From: Saprospiraceae bacterium
GTDB taxonomy: Bacteria; Bacteroidota; Bacteroidia; Chitinophagales; Saprospiraceae
DNA length: 64,000 nt
Reading direction: 5' to 3'
NCBI GenBank assembly: GCA_027488855.1
Contig: JAIYAV010000021.1
Location: 1-64,000, forward strand
Under the pieces are notes generated by a model that was given only the letters and a program-made list of their open reading frames with translations, ran no database searches and was not told the origin of the DNA. The position numbers and the translations under genes were made by a program. Position 1 is the stretch's first letter. Each line of letters begins with the position of its first letter. This document shows, piece by piece, positions 51,669 to 59,915 of the stretch.

Positions 51669-53513
51669 TCATTTCAACTCCAATACCGTTGCTGTCTTCC
51701 CCTTCAACTCCAAACTTTTCCCCAAGTTCAAAGTCTCCCCACTCAGCACATCCACTGCACTCGTTTTTCCTTTGATCACTTCCGCAAAATGCCCCAAATC
51801 AAGCGACTTGCTCCCCGCATTTTTATTCATCAACACCAGTACTGTTTCATTTGCAGTGTAACGCGCAAACACATATACCCCATCCTGCGGGCCAAAATGG
51901 AGGGTTTTGCCATTGTGAATCGCCGCTTTTTGCTTGCGCCAATTCAGTATTTTTTTCATAAAAGACTGAATGCGCTGTTGATCGGCACTCAAACCTTGTC
52001 CCGTAAAGGCATTCACCGCATCGCCTGCCCAACCGCCGGGGAAATCCGTGCGAATCAGGCCATGATCACCGGGTTTTGCGCTGTTGTCGATCAATATTTC
52101 GGTGCCATAATAAATCTGGGGAATGCCTCGGATAGTCAACAAATAAGTCAAAGCCATCTGGGTGAGGTCGACATCTTTTTTCAATTGGGTAAAAATGCGA
52201 TCCATATCGTGGTTGTCTCCAAAAACCATCAGGGCTTGGGGGTTGGCGTATACAAAATCGTTGGCCAGTGCTTCATACAGCTTATCAAAACCACCCCTTC
52301 CCGGCTCAGTCAAAGCTTGCATCAAGGCAGCCTGCAAAGGAAAATCCATGGGGCTTTCTAAACAACTGGTATAGCCATCGTGGTTCTTTTTGCCCTGTTG
52401 CCAATAGGCGGCAATCAGTGGATTGGTACTCCACTCCTCCCCTACGATACTGAAATTGGGGTATTCGCGCATGATGGCGCAACTCCAGTTTTTCAAAAAG
52501 CTTTTTTCAGAATAAGGATAGGTGTCCTGGCGAATGCCTCCTAATCCGAGGGTTTCGATCCACCAAATGCTATTTTGGATCAGGTATTGGGCCAAAAAAG
52601 GATTTTGGTGGTTCATATCGGGCATATCGGGCACAAACCAGCCTTGAGTCATCAGTTTTTTGTCCACTTGCGCCGCGTAAAGGTCTTCATTGACGGTGCG
52701 GCGGTGGTTAGTAACCTGCATGGAATCGGGGTAATTGACCCAGTTTTTGAAGGGCAAATCCTCCATCCACCAGTATTTTACCCCAGAGTGATTGACAACA
52801 TCGTCTTTGATGATTTTGATGCCCTTCTCTCTTGCTTTGTTCGCCAATTCTTTATAGTCTTCCAGCGTACCGAAGCGGGGATCTACCTTATAATAGTCCG
52901 TAATGGCGTATCCGTGGTAAGACCATCTGGGCATATTGTTTTCGAGTAATGGCGTAGGCCAAATTGCCGTAAAACCCATATCCGCCAAGTAATCCAGGCT
53001 ATTGATGATGCCCCGGATATCGCCTCCATGTCGAGCGTAATCTTCCTTGCGGTTGATCGTTTTTTCCAGTAAAGTATCACTTTGGTCATTACTGGGGTCT
53101 GCATTGACAAAGCGGTCGGGTGTCACCAAATAAACGACATCTTTGGAACTGAAGCCCATTTGATTTTGCGCTGCCTTGTTGCGTGGCAAAAGTGGATATT
53201 GATAGCTAACCAGTGGTGCGCCAGTTTTCCTGAAGTTGATGGCAAACTTGCCGGGTTTGGTGCCAGGTGCGATCAATAAACTAATGAAGAGGTAGTTGGG
53301 GCTATCTCCACGGTTAATGGCTTTGATGCTTACCCCTGGGTAGCTGATGCTGGGAGTCGTGCTGCCGATATTGGGGCCATGTACCAGCAACTGAAGTTCC
53401 GGATTTTTCATGCCCACCCACCAATTGGAGGGTTCAATGCGTTCAATTTGAGCGAATAAGCCCATTGCCCAGAGGCTCAACAGCCCGCTGATCATCCATT
53501 TTGATTTCAACAT
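51669..53513 (-). CDS. Secreted alpha-amylase-family (GH13) glycoside hydrolase, neopullulanase/cyclomaltodextrinase type
   Basis: 614 residues: signal peptide ending LFAQ, an N-terminal beta-sandwich of the cyclomaltodextrinase-N type (about 24-115), a GH13 (beta/alpha)8 domain (about 125-510) and a C-terminal beta domain. Catalytic residues fit the family: nucleophile Asp330 in GGIRQDTY, acid/base Glu359 in SIVGEEW, and Asp436 in FGDNHDMDR. Region I is DDVVNHSG. It would cut alpha-1,4 (or alpha-1,6) glucans in the periplasm. No SusC/D genes lie nearby. It follows dnaA after a strong terminator. Confidence 0.9.
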   Translation of the reverse strand: MLKSKWMISGLLSLWAMGLFAQIERIEPSNWWVGMKNPELQLLVHGPNIGSTTPSISYPGVSIKAINRGDSPNYLFISLLIAPGTKPGKFAINFRKTGAPLVSYQYPLLPRNKAAQNQMGFSSKDVVYLVTPDRFVNADPSNDQSDTLLEKTINRKEDYARHGGDIRGIINSLDYLADMGFTAIWPTPLLENNMPRWSYHGYAITDYYKVDPRFGTLEDYKELANKAREKGIKIIKDDVVNHSGVKYWWMEDLPFKNWVNYPDSMQVTNHRRTVNEDLYAAQVDKKLMTQGWFVPDMPDMNHQNPFLAQYLIQNSIWWIETLGLGGIRQDTYPYSEKSFLKNWSCAIMREYPNFSIVGEEWSTNPLIAAYWQQGKKNHDGYTSCLESPMDFPLQAALMQALTEPGRGGFDKLYEALANDFVYANPQALMVFGDNHDMDRIFTQLKKDVDLTQMALTYLLTIRGIPQIYYGTEILIDNSAKPGDHGLIRTDFPGGWAGDAVNAFTGQGLSADQQRIQSFMKKILNWRKQKAAIHNGKTLHFGPQDGVYVFARYTANETVLVLMNKNAGSKSLDLGHFAEVIKGKTSAVDVLSGETLNLGKSLELKGKTATVLELK

Positions 53514-53594
53514 TGCTAATCTGTTTAGGTCTCAATGCCGCAGCACTGAGTAAGTTTCAAGCGACAAAATAGAATAAAAAAAAATAGCCACAAA

Positions 53595-53638
53595 GACACA
53601 AAGGCACGAAGGAGCATTGCCCTTCGTGCCTTTGTGTC
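53595..53638 (-). terminator. Strong hairpin terminator after dnaA
   Basis: An 18-bp perfect stem, GACACAAAGGCACGAAGG (53595-53612) with its complement (53621-53638), and an 8-nt loop. Reading in the dnaA direction, an A-to-T rich tract with eight T lies about 10 nt beyond (53578-53585). A small AGCCCTGAAAGGGC-like hairpin also precedes it. Confidence 0.75.
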
Positions 53639-53685
53639 GGTTTAGCCCTGAAAGGGCGATATATCTCTTCAAAGGGTGCAGCCCT

Positions 53686-55155
53686 TTATTTCTCGCTCAA
53701 ACTCATCCGAATCTTCTTCTCCAGATCACTCACCGTCTCCTTGAAAAACGGATCCGTTTCCATCAAATCCTGCACGGTACGGCAAGAATAAATCACTGTA
53801 CTGTGATCCCGACCTCCAAACACTTCACCCAGCGCTTTCAACGAGCGGTCGGTCATGTTTTTGGCCAGGTACATGCTCAATTGGCGGGCAATCACGATGG
53901 AGCGTTTGCGGGTTTTGCCATTGAGGGTTTCTACGGGTACCTTGAAATATTCCGCAACGAGCTTTTGGATGAACTCGACGGTGATTTCTTTATTGATTTC
54001 GGTTACAAAATTCCGCACCACTTCTTTCGCCAAATCGATGTCGATTTCGCGGCGGTTGAGGGAGGATTGCGCGATCAAACTGATCAACACCCCTTCCAGT
54101 TCACGGATGTTGTTTTTGATGTTGTAACAGATGAATTCAGTAACATCCTGGGCGATTTCAACCCCCTCCATCATCATTTTGTGCTCCAGAATGGCGATGC
54201 GGGTTTCAAGATCGGGTGCCTGCAAATCGGCAGAAAGACCCCATTTGAAACGCGAAATCAAACGCTCCTCCATGTCCTGCAAGTCCTTGGGTGGACGGTC
54301 AGAAGTCAGGATGATTTGTTTGCCGTTTTGATGGAGCTGGTTAAAAATGTGGAAGAAAATATCCTGCGTCTTTTTCTTGCCCTCCAGAAACTGGATGTCA
54401 TCCACGATCAGCACATCGATGTGTTGGTAAAAAGTGACCACATCATTGATGGCGTTGTTTTTGATCCCCGCGATGATTTGATTGGTGAATTTTTCGGATG
54501 AAACGTAGAGTACCGTTTTTTTTTTTTTTTTTTCCAAAATCTCATTGCCGATCGCTTGAGCCAGGTGCGTTTTACCCAAACCCACATTGCCAAAAATGAC
54601 CAGCGGGTTAAAGGATGTTTGTCCGGGTTTGCGCGAAATGGCATACCCTGCCGAACGAGCCAGGCGGTTGCAATCTCCCTCGATGTAATTGTCGAAGCGA
54701 TAGTTGGGGTTCAATTGTGGGTCAACCTTCATCTTTTTAATCCCTGGAATCACAAAAGGATTTTTGATGGAGTCGGTATCCACATTATTGTAGTAGGGCA
54801 ATTGGTCAGAAAGAGACACATTGCCGTGGTGGCTGGAACTCGGTTTTTCAAAACCATTCCCATTTCCAGCGTAATGTTTACGTTTTTCTTCTTCGCGGGG
54901 GTCGTTTACCAAAATTTGGTATTCCAGGCGTGCTTTGTCGCCTAACTGACTACGGATGCTTGTTTTGAGCAGCGAAACATAATGTTCCTCTAACCATTCA
55001 TAGAAGTACTTATTGGGTACCTGAATGGTTAGTGCGTTTCCATCGAGCCGTACAGGCTTGATAGGCTCGAACCAAGTTCTGAATGCCTGCATGTTAACAT
55101 TGTTGCGAATGTTTTGCAGACAGCTCTCCCACACTGTAGCATGATCTTTAACCAT
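53686..55155 (-). CDS. dnaA: Chromosomal replication initiator DnaA
   Basis: 489 residues from ATG 55155. Domain I (about 1-85) begins VWESCLQNIRNNVNMQAFRTWFEPI; the AAA+ part holds Walker A GNVGLGKTH and Walker B VLIVDDIQFLEGK; domain IV carries the DnaA signature (ARQLSMYLAKNMTDRSLKALGEVFGGRDHSTVIYSC). It binds origin boxes and opens oriC. Odd feature: just after GNEILE a run of 18 A (54516-54533 on the plus strand as T) encodes five Lys, replacing the usual mixed residues before TVLYVSSEKF. The following sequence is in frame and normal. I see no clear cluster of DnaA boxes in either flank. Confidence 0.96.
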   Translation of the reverse strand: MVKDHATVWESCLQNIRNNVNMQAFRTWFEPIKPVRLDGNALTIQVPNKYFYEWLEEHYVSLLKTSIRSQLGDKARLEYQILVNDPREEEKRKHYAGNGNGFEKPSSSHHGNVSLSDQLPYYNNVDTDSIKNPFVIPGIKKMKVDPQLNPNYRFDNYIEGDCNRLARSAGYAISRKPGQTSFNPLVIFGNVGLGKTHLAQAIGNEILEKKKKKTVLYVSSEKFTNQIIAGIKNNAINDVVTFYQHIDVLIVDDIQFLEGKKKTQDIFFHIFNQLHQNGKQIILTSDRPPKDLQDMEERLISRFKWGLSADLQAPDLETRIAILEHKMMMEGVEIAQDVTEFICYNIKNNIRELEGVLISLIAQSSLNRREIDIDLAKEVVRNFVTEINKEITVEFIQKLVAEYFKVPVETLNGKTRKRSIVIARQLSMYLAKNMTDRSLKALGEVFGGRDHSTVIYSCRTVQDLMETDPFFKETVSDLEKKIRMSLSEK

Positions 55156-55514
55156 TCTCCAGAATCTTTCGCCAAAGGGCGTTGTGCAATAAATAGTCTC
55201 AATTTGTAAAAGAGAGCGTATCAGTAAGTTAGTAACAAAGATGAGTTTGTTCAAGCGCTTTAGTCTCGCAATTTGTACAAACCGTTCCTTCCATCAGAGG
55301 GATACAAAGATGAAAAAAAGAATCCGTTTTGGGAAATCCGTTCGTCGACTTTTTTCTAATCAGATGATCAAAAAAACTGGAACTGCCTGTAAACCCATGG
55401 AGTCTGGCCGAAATATTTTTTTTGGTTTTATATCCTGTCTTGTAATTTCAACACGCTGAATAATTGTTCTAAATTTTTTGTTGGCTACACTAGGTTTTCA
55501 TGCAATTTCTTGCA
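55156..55514. other. Gene-free stretch upstream of dnaA
   Basis: A 359-bp region between dnaA and the LacI gene. I see no exact TTATNCACA box cluster, no long palindrome and no exact TAnnTTTG box toward dnaA; two near matches (CATCTTTG on the minus strand, near 55232 and 55305) are the best promoter candidates. A short plus-strand open frame here (55241-55459) has no family features. Confidence 0.4.
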
Positions 55515-56585
55515 TTAATTTCCTTGCTCCCGCTGTACATAATATGCAGCATTTTCAGCCACGACGATGTCCAAAGGGAGATGTTGTACCCTGGGCATTT
55601 GTTTTTTAAAAATAAAATAATCTGTCAGGTTTTTGATGGCCAAGTACCCCTGGTAACTGGCATTCTGGTTGATTAAAAAATCGATTTTTCCCATTTGTAA
55701 AAAGTGCAGGTTGTTGGGTAAAAGATCGAAGCCCAGAATAGGCAAATGAGCTTGAGAAAGACCCTGAATCGCTTCTACCAGTTTATAAGCCCGAGAGTTG
55801 GTGACAAACACTGTTTGTATGTCAACGTATTGTTGAAGCAATGATTTCAGTAAGCTGTCCAAACGTTCTGGGTTGTCAAAATCTTCTACGTCCTGTCGCA
55901 GTACAGTGAAGGAATTTTCGTCTTTTTGCGCCAAAAAATGCCGCAAACCATGCTCTTTGTCCATGAGGTGTTTGGCATTCGTGGTTTCCTTATCGAGGTT
56001 GAGCAATAAAACCTTACCCGCTCCATTCATGGCCATACTGAGCAATTTGCCAGCCAGCACTCCACTCTGATACGAATCTTGTCCAATGTAAGACATCACC
56101 TGAGGGTGTTCAACGTCGGTGTTGACCAAAATGGTAGGAACTTCTACTTCAGCACAATGATCCAGAAGCTCCAGCGACTCCTTGAGAAAAATGGGCGGAA
56201 AAACCAGTGCATCCGGTTTTTGATCAATCAATGCGCGGGCACTTCTTTTAAAATCTTGTGGGCTAAACAAATCAAACATCTGCTCCACCAAGCCTACACC
56301 ATAATGTCTAACGGATTGCTGAGCGCGTCGCATCCCCAATAAGGGCAAATCCCAGTACGGATCGCTGTGTAGCTGGGGCATTAACACGCCAATTTGGATG
56401 GCCCGATTGAATGCCAAAGTACTGGCAATCAGATTAGGTTCAAAATCCAACGCCTGCATCACCTGTAGGACTTTTTCTTTTACTTCTGCCGATACCCTAC
56501 CGCGCTCATGAATCACCCGATCCACCGTTCCTACCGAAACGCCTGCTTGCTGCGCAATGTCTTTGATGGTGACTCTTTTATTCAT
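55515..56585 (-). CDS. LacI-family transcriptional regulator of the GlcNAc locus
   Basis: 356 residues: an N-terminal LacI helix-turn-helix (VTIKDIAQQAGVSVGTVDRVIHERGRVSAEVKEKV, about 4-39) with hinge region, then a periplasmic-binding-protein-like ligand domain (about 62-350). The recognition helix reads SVGTVDRVI, the Bacteroidota variant of SxxTVSRVL. Because it is divergent from a ROK kinase gene and the intergenic region contains palindromic sites, it probably represses (or activates) both itself and the GlcNAc genes; the ligand would be an amino sugar or its phosphate. This link is inferred from gene order. Confidence 0.88.
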   Translation of the reverse strand: MNKRVTIKDIAQQAGVSVGTVDRVIHERGRVSAEVKEKVLQVMQALDFEPNLIASTLAFNRAIQIGVLMPQLHSDPYWDLPLLGMRRAQQSVRHYGVGLVEQMFDLFSPQDFKRSARALIDQKPDALVFPPIFLKESLELLDHCAEVEVPTILVNTDVEHPQVMSYIGQDSYQSGVLAGKLLSMAMNGAGKVLLLNLDKETTNAKHLMDKEHGLRHFLAQKDENSFTVLRQDVEDFDNPERLDSLLKSLLQQYVDIQTVFVTNSRAYKLVEAIQGLSQAHLPILGFDLLPNNLHFLQMGKIDFLINQNASYQGYLAIKNLTDYFIFKKQMPRVQHLPLDIVVAENAAYYVQREQGN

Positions 56586-56624
56586 TGTAAAGATGAAAAA
56601 TTAAATACAGAATAAAATTTTAGG

Positions 56625-56702
56625 GTGTACGCACACGCAAAGGTAGAAATAAAGTATGTGTGCACAAATGCTAAATTTTTTCTTGTGTGTGCGCACACAC
56701 AA
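56625..56702. promoter_or_regulatory. Three palindromic operator-like sites
   Basis: Site 1 GTGTACGCACAC (56625-56636), site 2 TGTGTGCACA (56657-56666) and site 3, a perfect 20-bp palindrome TTGTGTGTGCGCACACACAA (56683-56702), share the half-site TGTGnGC/GCnCACA, the size and symmetry used by LacI-family proteins. Site 1 lies at the start of the LacI transcript, site 2 touches its -33 box, and site 3 covers the -33 region of the kinase promoter. Confidence 0.7.
56638..56668 (-). promoter_or_regulatory. Full promoter for the LacI-family gene
   Basis: On the minus strand: TTTG (56668-56665), 19 bp, TACCTTTG (56645-56638), an exact TTTG-N19-TAnnTTTG match. The operator-like sites 1 and 2 overlap its start site and spacer, which suggests autoregulation. 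Confidence 0.75.
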
Positions 56703-56716
56703 TTTAAAAAAATATC

Positions 56717-56724
56717 TACCTTTG
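56717..56724 (+). promoter_or_regulatory. Promoter -7 box for the ROK kinase gene
   Basis: TACCTTTG matches TAnnTTTG exactly. Instead of a -33 TTTG, the upstream position is taken by the perfect palindrome (56683-56702), so this promoter may need or be blocked by the regulator. The predicted transcript starts near 56730, which rules out an apparent in-frame start at 56625. Confidence 0.65.
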
Positions 56725-56744
56725 CCACAAGTGAGGTAAATAGG

Positions 56745-57788
56745 ATGAAAGCGCTTATTTTCGCTGCGCGTGTTGCATCAAAGTTTGGTCACACGTTGAA
56801 GAAACTTCATCAAATAAGCTATCGTCAAGTGAAAAATAAGGCAGTCATTGGAATTGACATCGGTGGAACGGGCACCAAACTGGCCATCATCGATGAAAGT
56901 GGACAAATCCTGGAACGCAGCAGTTATGATACCCAATCACGAAAAGGTGCAGCACCTTTTATAGCAGGATTGACCGAGGCGGTGAATGAACTGCGCAATC
57001 GGGTTGCTGCTTCAAATGAAATCATTGGGATTGGAATTGGGACTCCTGCGTGTAATGAAATGGAAGGAACCATTACCGGAGCAGCCAATATGCCATTTCC
57101 TGATACCGAAACGGTTCCGGTACGCCAATTGGTGGCAGAACGCTGTGGATTGCCTACCCGCTTGGCCAACGATGCCAACGTGGCCGCCTTGGGTGAAGGG
57201 CAGTTTGGAGGTGCCCGGGAAATGAAAAACTATATCCTGATTACTTTGGGTACAGGTGTAGGCTCAGGGGTGATTGTGGATGGGAAAATCGTCATTGGGC
57301 AACATGGACTGGCCAGTGAGTTTGGACATACCTTTGTGGTACGCGATGGGCGCAGTTGTGGCTGTGGCCAAAAAGGGTGCATTGAAACTTATGCATCCGC
57401 CACGGGCATTAAGCGAACTGTTTTTGAGTTGATGAGCACCTATACCCAGGACAGTCCGTTGCGGAATTTCAGCTTTCATCAACTGAGTGCTCGGGACATT
57501 ACCCAGGCTGCCAAGGCTGGAGACTTTTTGGCTCAAGAAGCTTTTCGTTTAACTGGAGAAATCCTGGGCTATAAAATTGCCGACCTGATGGTTTTATTTG
57601 ACCCTAAGGCCGTTTTTTTAGCGGGTGGTTTGGCCCTGGCGGGGTCTCTGATTTTGGATCCTGCGCGTGAAAGTTTGGAAAAGCATACGATGCCCATGTT
57701 CAAAGGCAAATGTGAAATAAGATTGTCTCAACTGGGAAGTGAAGACGCCGCGCTATTGGGGGCTGCTTCCCTGATTTATCGTTCCTAG
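56745..57788 (+). CDS. ROK-family sugar kinase, probable N-acetylglucosamine kinase
   Basis: 347 residues from ATG 56745. Phosphate loop AVIGIDIGGTGTKLAI (about 33-48), catalytic-region NDANVAALGEGQFGG and the intact zinc motif CGCGQKGCIETYAS. About 30 residues precede the phosphate loop (MKALIFAARVASKFGHTLKK..), longer than usual; a GTG at 56829 would give the standard length. It would make GlcNAc-6-P (or glucose-6-P) in the cytoplasm. Its place before the NagB/PIG-L fusion and a hexosaminidase favours GlcNAc. Compare the zinc-less ROK at 9389-10300. Confidence 0.88.
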   Translation: MKALIFAARVASKFGHTLKKLHQISYRQVKNKAVIGIDIGGTGTKLAIIDESGQILERSSYDTQSRKGAAPFIAGLTEAVNELRNRVAASNEIIGIGIGTPACNEMEGTITGAANMPFPDTETVPVRQLVAERCGLPTRLANDANVAALGEGQFGGAREMKNYILITLGTGVGSGVIVDGKIVIGQHGLASEFGHTFVVRDGRSCGCGQKGCIETYASATGIKRTVFELMSTYTQDSPLRNFSFHQLSARDITQAAKAGDFLAQEAFRLTGEILGYKIADLMVLFDPKAVFLAGGLALAGSLILDPARESLEKHTMPMFKGKCEIRLSQLGSEDAALLGAASLIYRS

Positions 57789-57856
57789 GTTCCAGTATTC
57801 CAAAGTTCTCCAAGGTTCAGCAATCCTTGGAACTTTGAAACACTAGAACCCAGGAA
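57781..57856. repeat. Palindromic spacer between kinase and deaminase genes
   Basis: Nested arms: GTTCCTAGGTTCCAGT (57781-57796) with ACTAGAACCCAGGAAC (57841-57856), and CCAAAGTTCTCCAAGG with CCTTGGAACTTTG around a 9-nt loop. Both are near-perfect. It separates two genes that should be cotranscribed, so it may be an mRNA processing or attenuation site rather than a full terminator. Confidence 0.6.
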
Positions 57857-57881
57857 CCCTTGAATACTAAAAACGTTCCAC

Positions 57882-59801
57882 ATGGACTTTCTAAAATACC
57901 AACTCAAGTCGGTAGAAAAAATTCCGACCAAAGTTTGGGCAGATGCCCGCGAAGGCTCAAAGCACGTAGCCCAAACCATCGCTTTAGCCATTCGTCAACG
58001 GCAACAAGAAGGCGAACACATCGTATTGGGCCTGGCCACCGGTTCCTCTCCGATCCAGGTGTACCAGGAATTGGTGCGCATGCACAAAGAAGAAGGTCTG
58101 AGTTTCAAAAACGTGATCACCTTCAACCTGGATGAGTACTTTCCCATGAAACCCGACGCACAACAAAGTTATGTGCGTTTCATGCGGGAATACCTCTTCG
58201 ACCATGTGGACATCAAGAAGGAAAACATCAACATTCCCGATGGCACCATCCCCATGGAACAAGCCGACGAATACTGCCGCCAGTACGATAAAAAAATTGA
58301 ACTCCTGGGAGGGATTGACATTCAGCTGTTGGGCATTGGCCGCACCGGGCACATTGGTTTTAATGAACCAGGTTCCTGGGACACCTCCGATACCCGCCTC
58401 GTACGTCTGGATGCTCTCACCCGCAGAGACGCGCTTAAAGATTTCCCCAGTGAAGAGGATGTGCCCTATCGCGCACTGACCATGGGGATTCGCTCCATCA
58501 TGAAGGCGAAAGCGATCCACCTGCTGGCTTGGGGCCAACACAAGGCTGATGTGCTCAAAAGAGCCGTAGAAGAGGAAATTACCCCCTCCATTCCTGCTTC
58601 CTTTTTGCAAAAACACCCCGGCACTCGGTTCCATTTGGACACTGGCGCGGCCGAGGCCCTGACCAAATATGAATCTCCCTGGTTGGTAGGCATGTGCAAC
58701 TGGGATGACGATTTGATCTGTAAAGCAGTCGTTTGGCTCTCTCAGAAGGTAGGTAAACCCATCCTCAAACTCACCAGCGAAGATTACAACGAGCACGGGT
58801 TGAGTGACCTGACCCTAGAATACGCAGCAGCCTACGAAATCAACATCAAAATATTCAACCGCCTGCAACACACCATTACAGGCTGGCCCGGCGGTAAACC
58901 CAATGCAGACGATTCAACCCGTCCTGAGCGGGCCAAACCTGCCAAAAAACGGGTTATCATCTTCAGCCCTCACCCGGATGACGACGTGATTTCGATGGGT
59001 GGAACTTTCCTGCGTTTGGTGGAGCAAGGACACGAGGTGCATGTCGCTTACCAAACTTCGGGTAACATTGCCGTACACGACTACGATGCCCTGCGCTTTG
59101 TAGAATTCCTGCAAGAATACAATGAGTCTGGGGCCAACAATGGGGCGCAAGAAGAACTGAGCAAAAAGTACAAAAAAGTCCTCAAGTTTTTGCACGATAA
59201 GAAGTCCGACGAAGTGGACATTGCCGAGGTGCGCAGTGTGAAAGGTTTGATCCGTCGGGGTGAAGCCCGCGCGGGAGCCCGTTTTTGCGGACTGGACGAA
59301 AAGCACATCCATTTCCTGGATATGCCTTTTTATGAAACTGGGCGTACCCGTAAAAACCCAGTGGGTGAAGAAGATGTCAAAATCATTGCTGATTTGATCG
59401 AAAAAATAAAGCCGCATCAGGTTTACGCTGCGGGTGATTTGGCTGATCCACATGGCACGCACCGCGTTTGTCTGGACGCCATCTTTATGGCTTTTGAAAA
59501 ATTGAAGGAAGAATCCTGGATGAAGGATTGCTGGTTGTGGCTCTACCGGGGTGCCTGGCACGAGTGGTCAACGCACGAGATTGAAATGGCGGTGCCGATT
59601 AGTCCTGAGCAATTGTTGAAAAAACGGCGGGCCATCTTTATGCACCAGTCGCAAAAAGACCGGCCACCGTTCCCTGGCAACGACGAACGGGAATTCTGGC
59701 AACGCGCCGAAGACCGCAACCGCGATACCGCACACATTTACCGTCAACTAGGTTTGGCGGAATATGAAGCGATTGAGGCTTTCCGGCGCTGGAAGTTTTA
59801 A
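57882..59801 (+). CDS. nagB: Glucosamine-6-phosphate deaminase fused to a PIG-L/LmbE deacetylase domain
   Basis: 639 residues in two domains. The N-terminal NagB domain (about 1-330) has LATGSSPIQVY, NLDEYFPM and GIGRTGHIGFNEPGS. In Escherichia coli NagB the last motif has Asp before Gly-His; here it is Thr155, while His157 and Glu162 are kept. The C-terminal PIG-L domain (about 357-639) has the zinc motif SPHPDDD (His364) and DPHGTHR (His524, His527), typical of N-deacetylases of GlcNAc-containing molecules. The fusion suggests one polypeptide that removes the acetyl group and then deaminates, giving fructose-6-P. No separate nagA is in the window. The coupled reaction is an inference. Confidence 0.9.
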   Translation: MDFLKYQLKSVEKIPTKVWADAREGSKHVAQTIALAIRQRQQEGEHIVLGLATGSSPIQVYQELVRMHKEEGLSFKNVITFNLDEYFPMKPDAQQSYVRFMREYLFDHVDIKKENINIPDGTIPMEQADEYCRQYDKKIELLGGIDIQLLGIGRTGHIGFNEPGSWDTSDTRLVRLDALTRRDALKDFPSEEDVPYRALTMGIRSIMKAKAIHLLAWGQHKADVLKRAVEEEITPSIPASFLQKHPGTRFHLDTGAAEALTKYESPWLVGMCNWDDDLICKAVVWLSQKVGKPILKLTSEDYNEHGLSDLTLEYAAAYEINIKIFNRLQHTITGWPGGKPNADDSTRPERAKPAKKRVIIFSPHPDDDVISMGGTFLRLVEQGHEVHVAYQTSGNIAVHDYDALRFVEFLQEYNESGANNGAQEELSKKYKKVLKFLHDKKSDEVDIAEVRSVKGLIRRGEARAGARFCGLDEKHIHFLDMPFYETGRTRKNPVGEEDVKIIADLIEKIKPHQVYAAGDLADPHGTHRVCLDAIFMAFEKLKEESWMKDCWLWLYRGAWHEWSTHEIEMAVPISPEQLLKKRRAIFMHQSQKDRPPFPGNDEREFWQRAEDRNRDTAHIYRQLGLAEYEAIEAFRRWKF

Positions 59802-59803
59802 TG

Positions 59804-59898
59804 ATTTCGGGTGTGGGATTTCGGATTTCGGCTGGTGTGAGGCCCTAAAATATTGGAGACCTATCACCAGCCGAAATCCGAAATCCCACATCCGAAAT
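59804..59898. repeat. Palindromic repeat, copy 1, before the GH20 gene
   Basis: Arms 59804-59837 and 59865-59898 (34 bp, one mismatch) contain GGGATTTCGGATTTCGGCTGG and its complement. The same arm sequence recurs on the other side of the GH20 gene (62196-62329), so the gene is bracketed by two copies. Confidence 0.75.
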
Positions 59899-59915
59899 AA
59901 CCAAAATCAGATTGC

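Noticed and set aside
53617-54501. A 294-codon open frame on the plus strand
   Set aside because: It lies opposite the conserved AAA+ and DNA-binding parts of dnaA and has no family features.
55241-55459. A 72-codon plus-strand frame upstream of dnaA
   Set aside because: No recognisable domain, an atypical mix of Lys/Arg/Phe, and no promoter; most likely non-coding.
53514-55514. oriC next to dnaA
   Set aside because: Neither flank shows a cluster of DnaA boxes or an AT-rich unwinding region that I can support by eye; a GC-skew plot and box search of the genome would decide it.
56625-56744. An upstream start for the kinase gene at 56625
   Set aside because: The extended frame runs through the operator sites and the -7 box, upstream of the predicted transcription start.
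57984-58796. A 270-codon minus-strand frame
   Set aside because: It is antisense to the NagB domain and shows no homology pattern.
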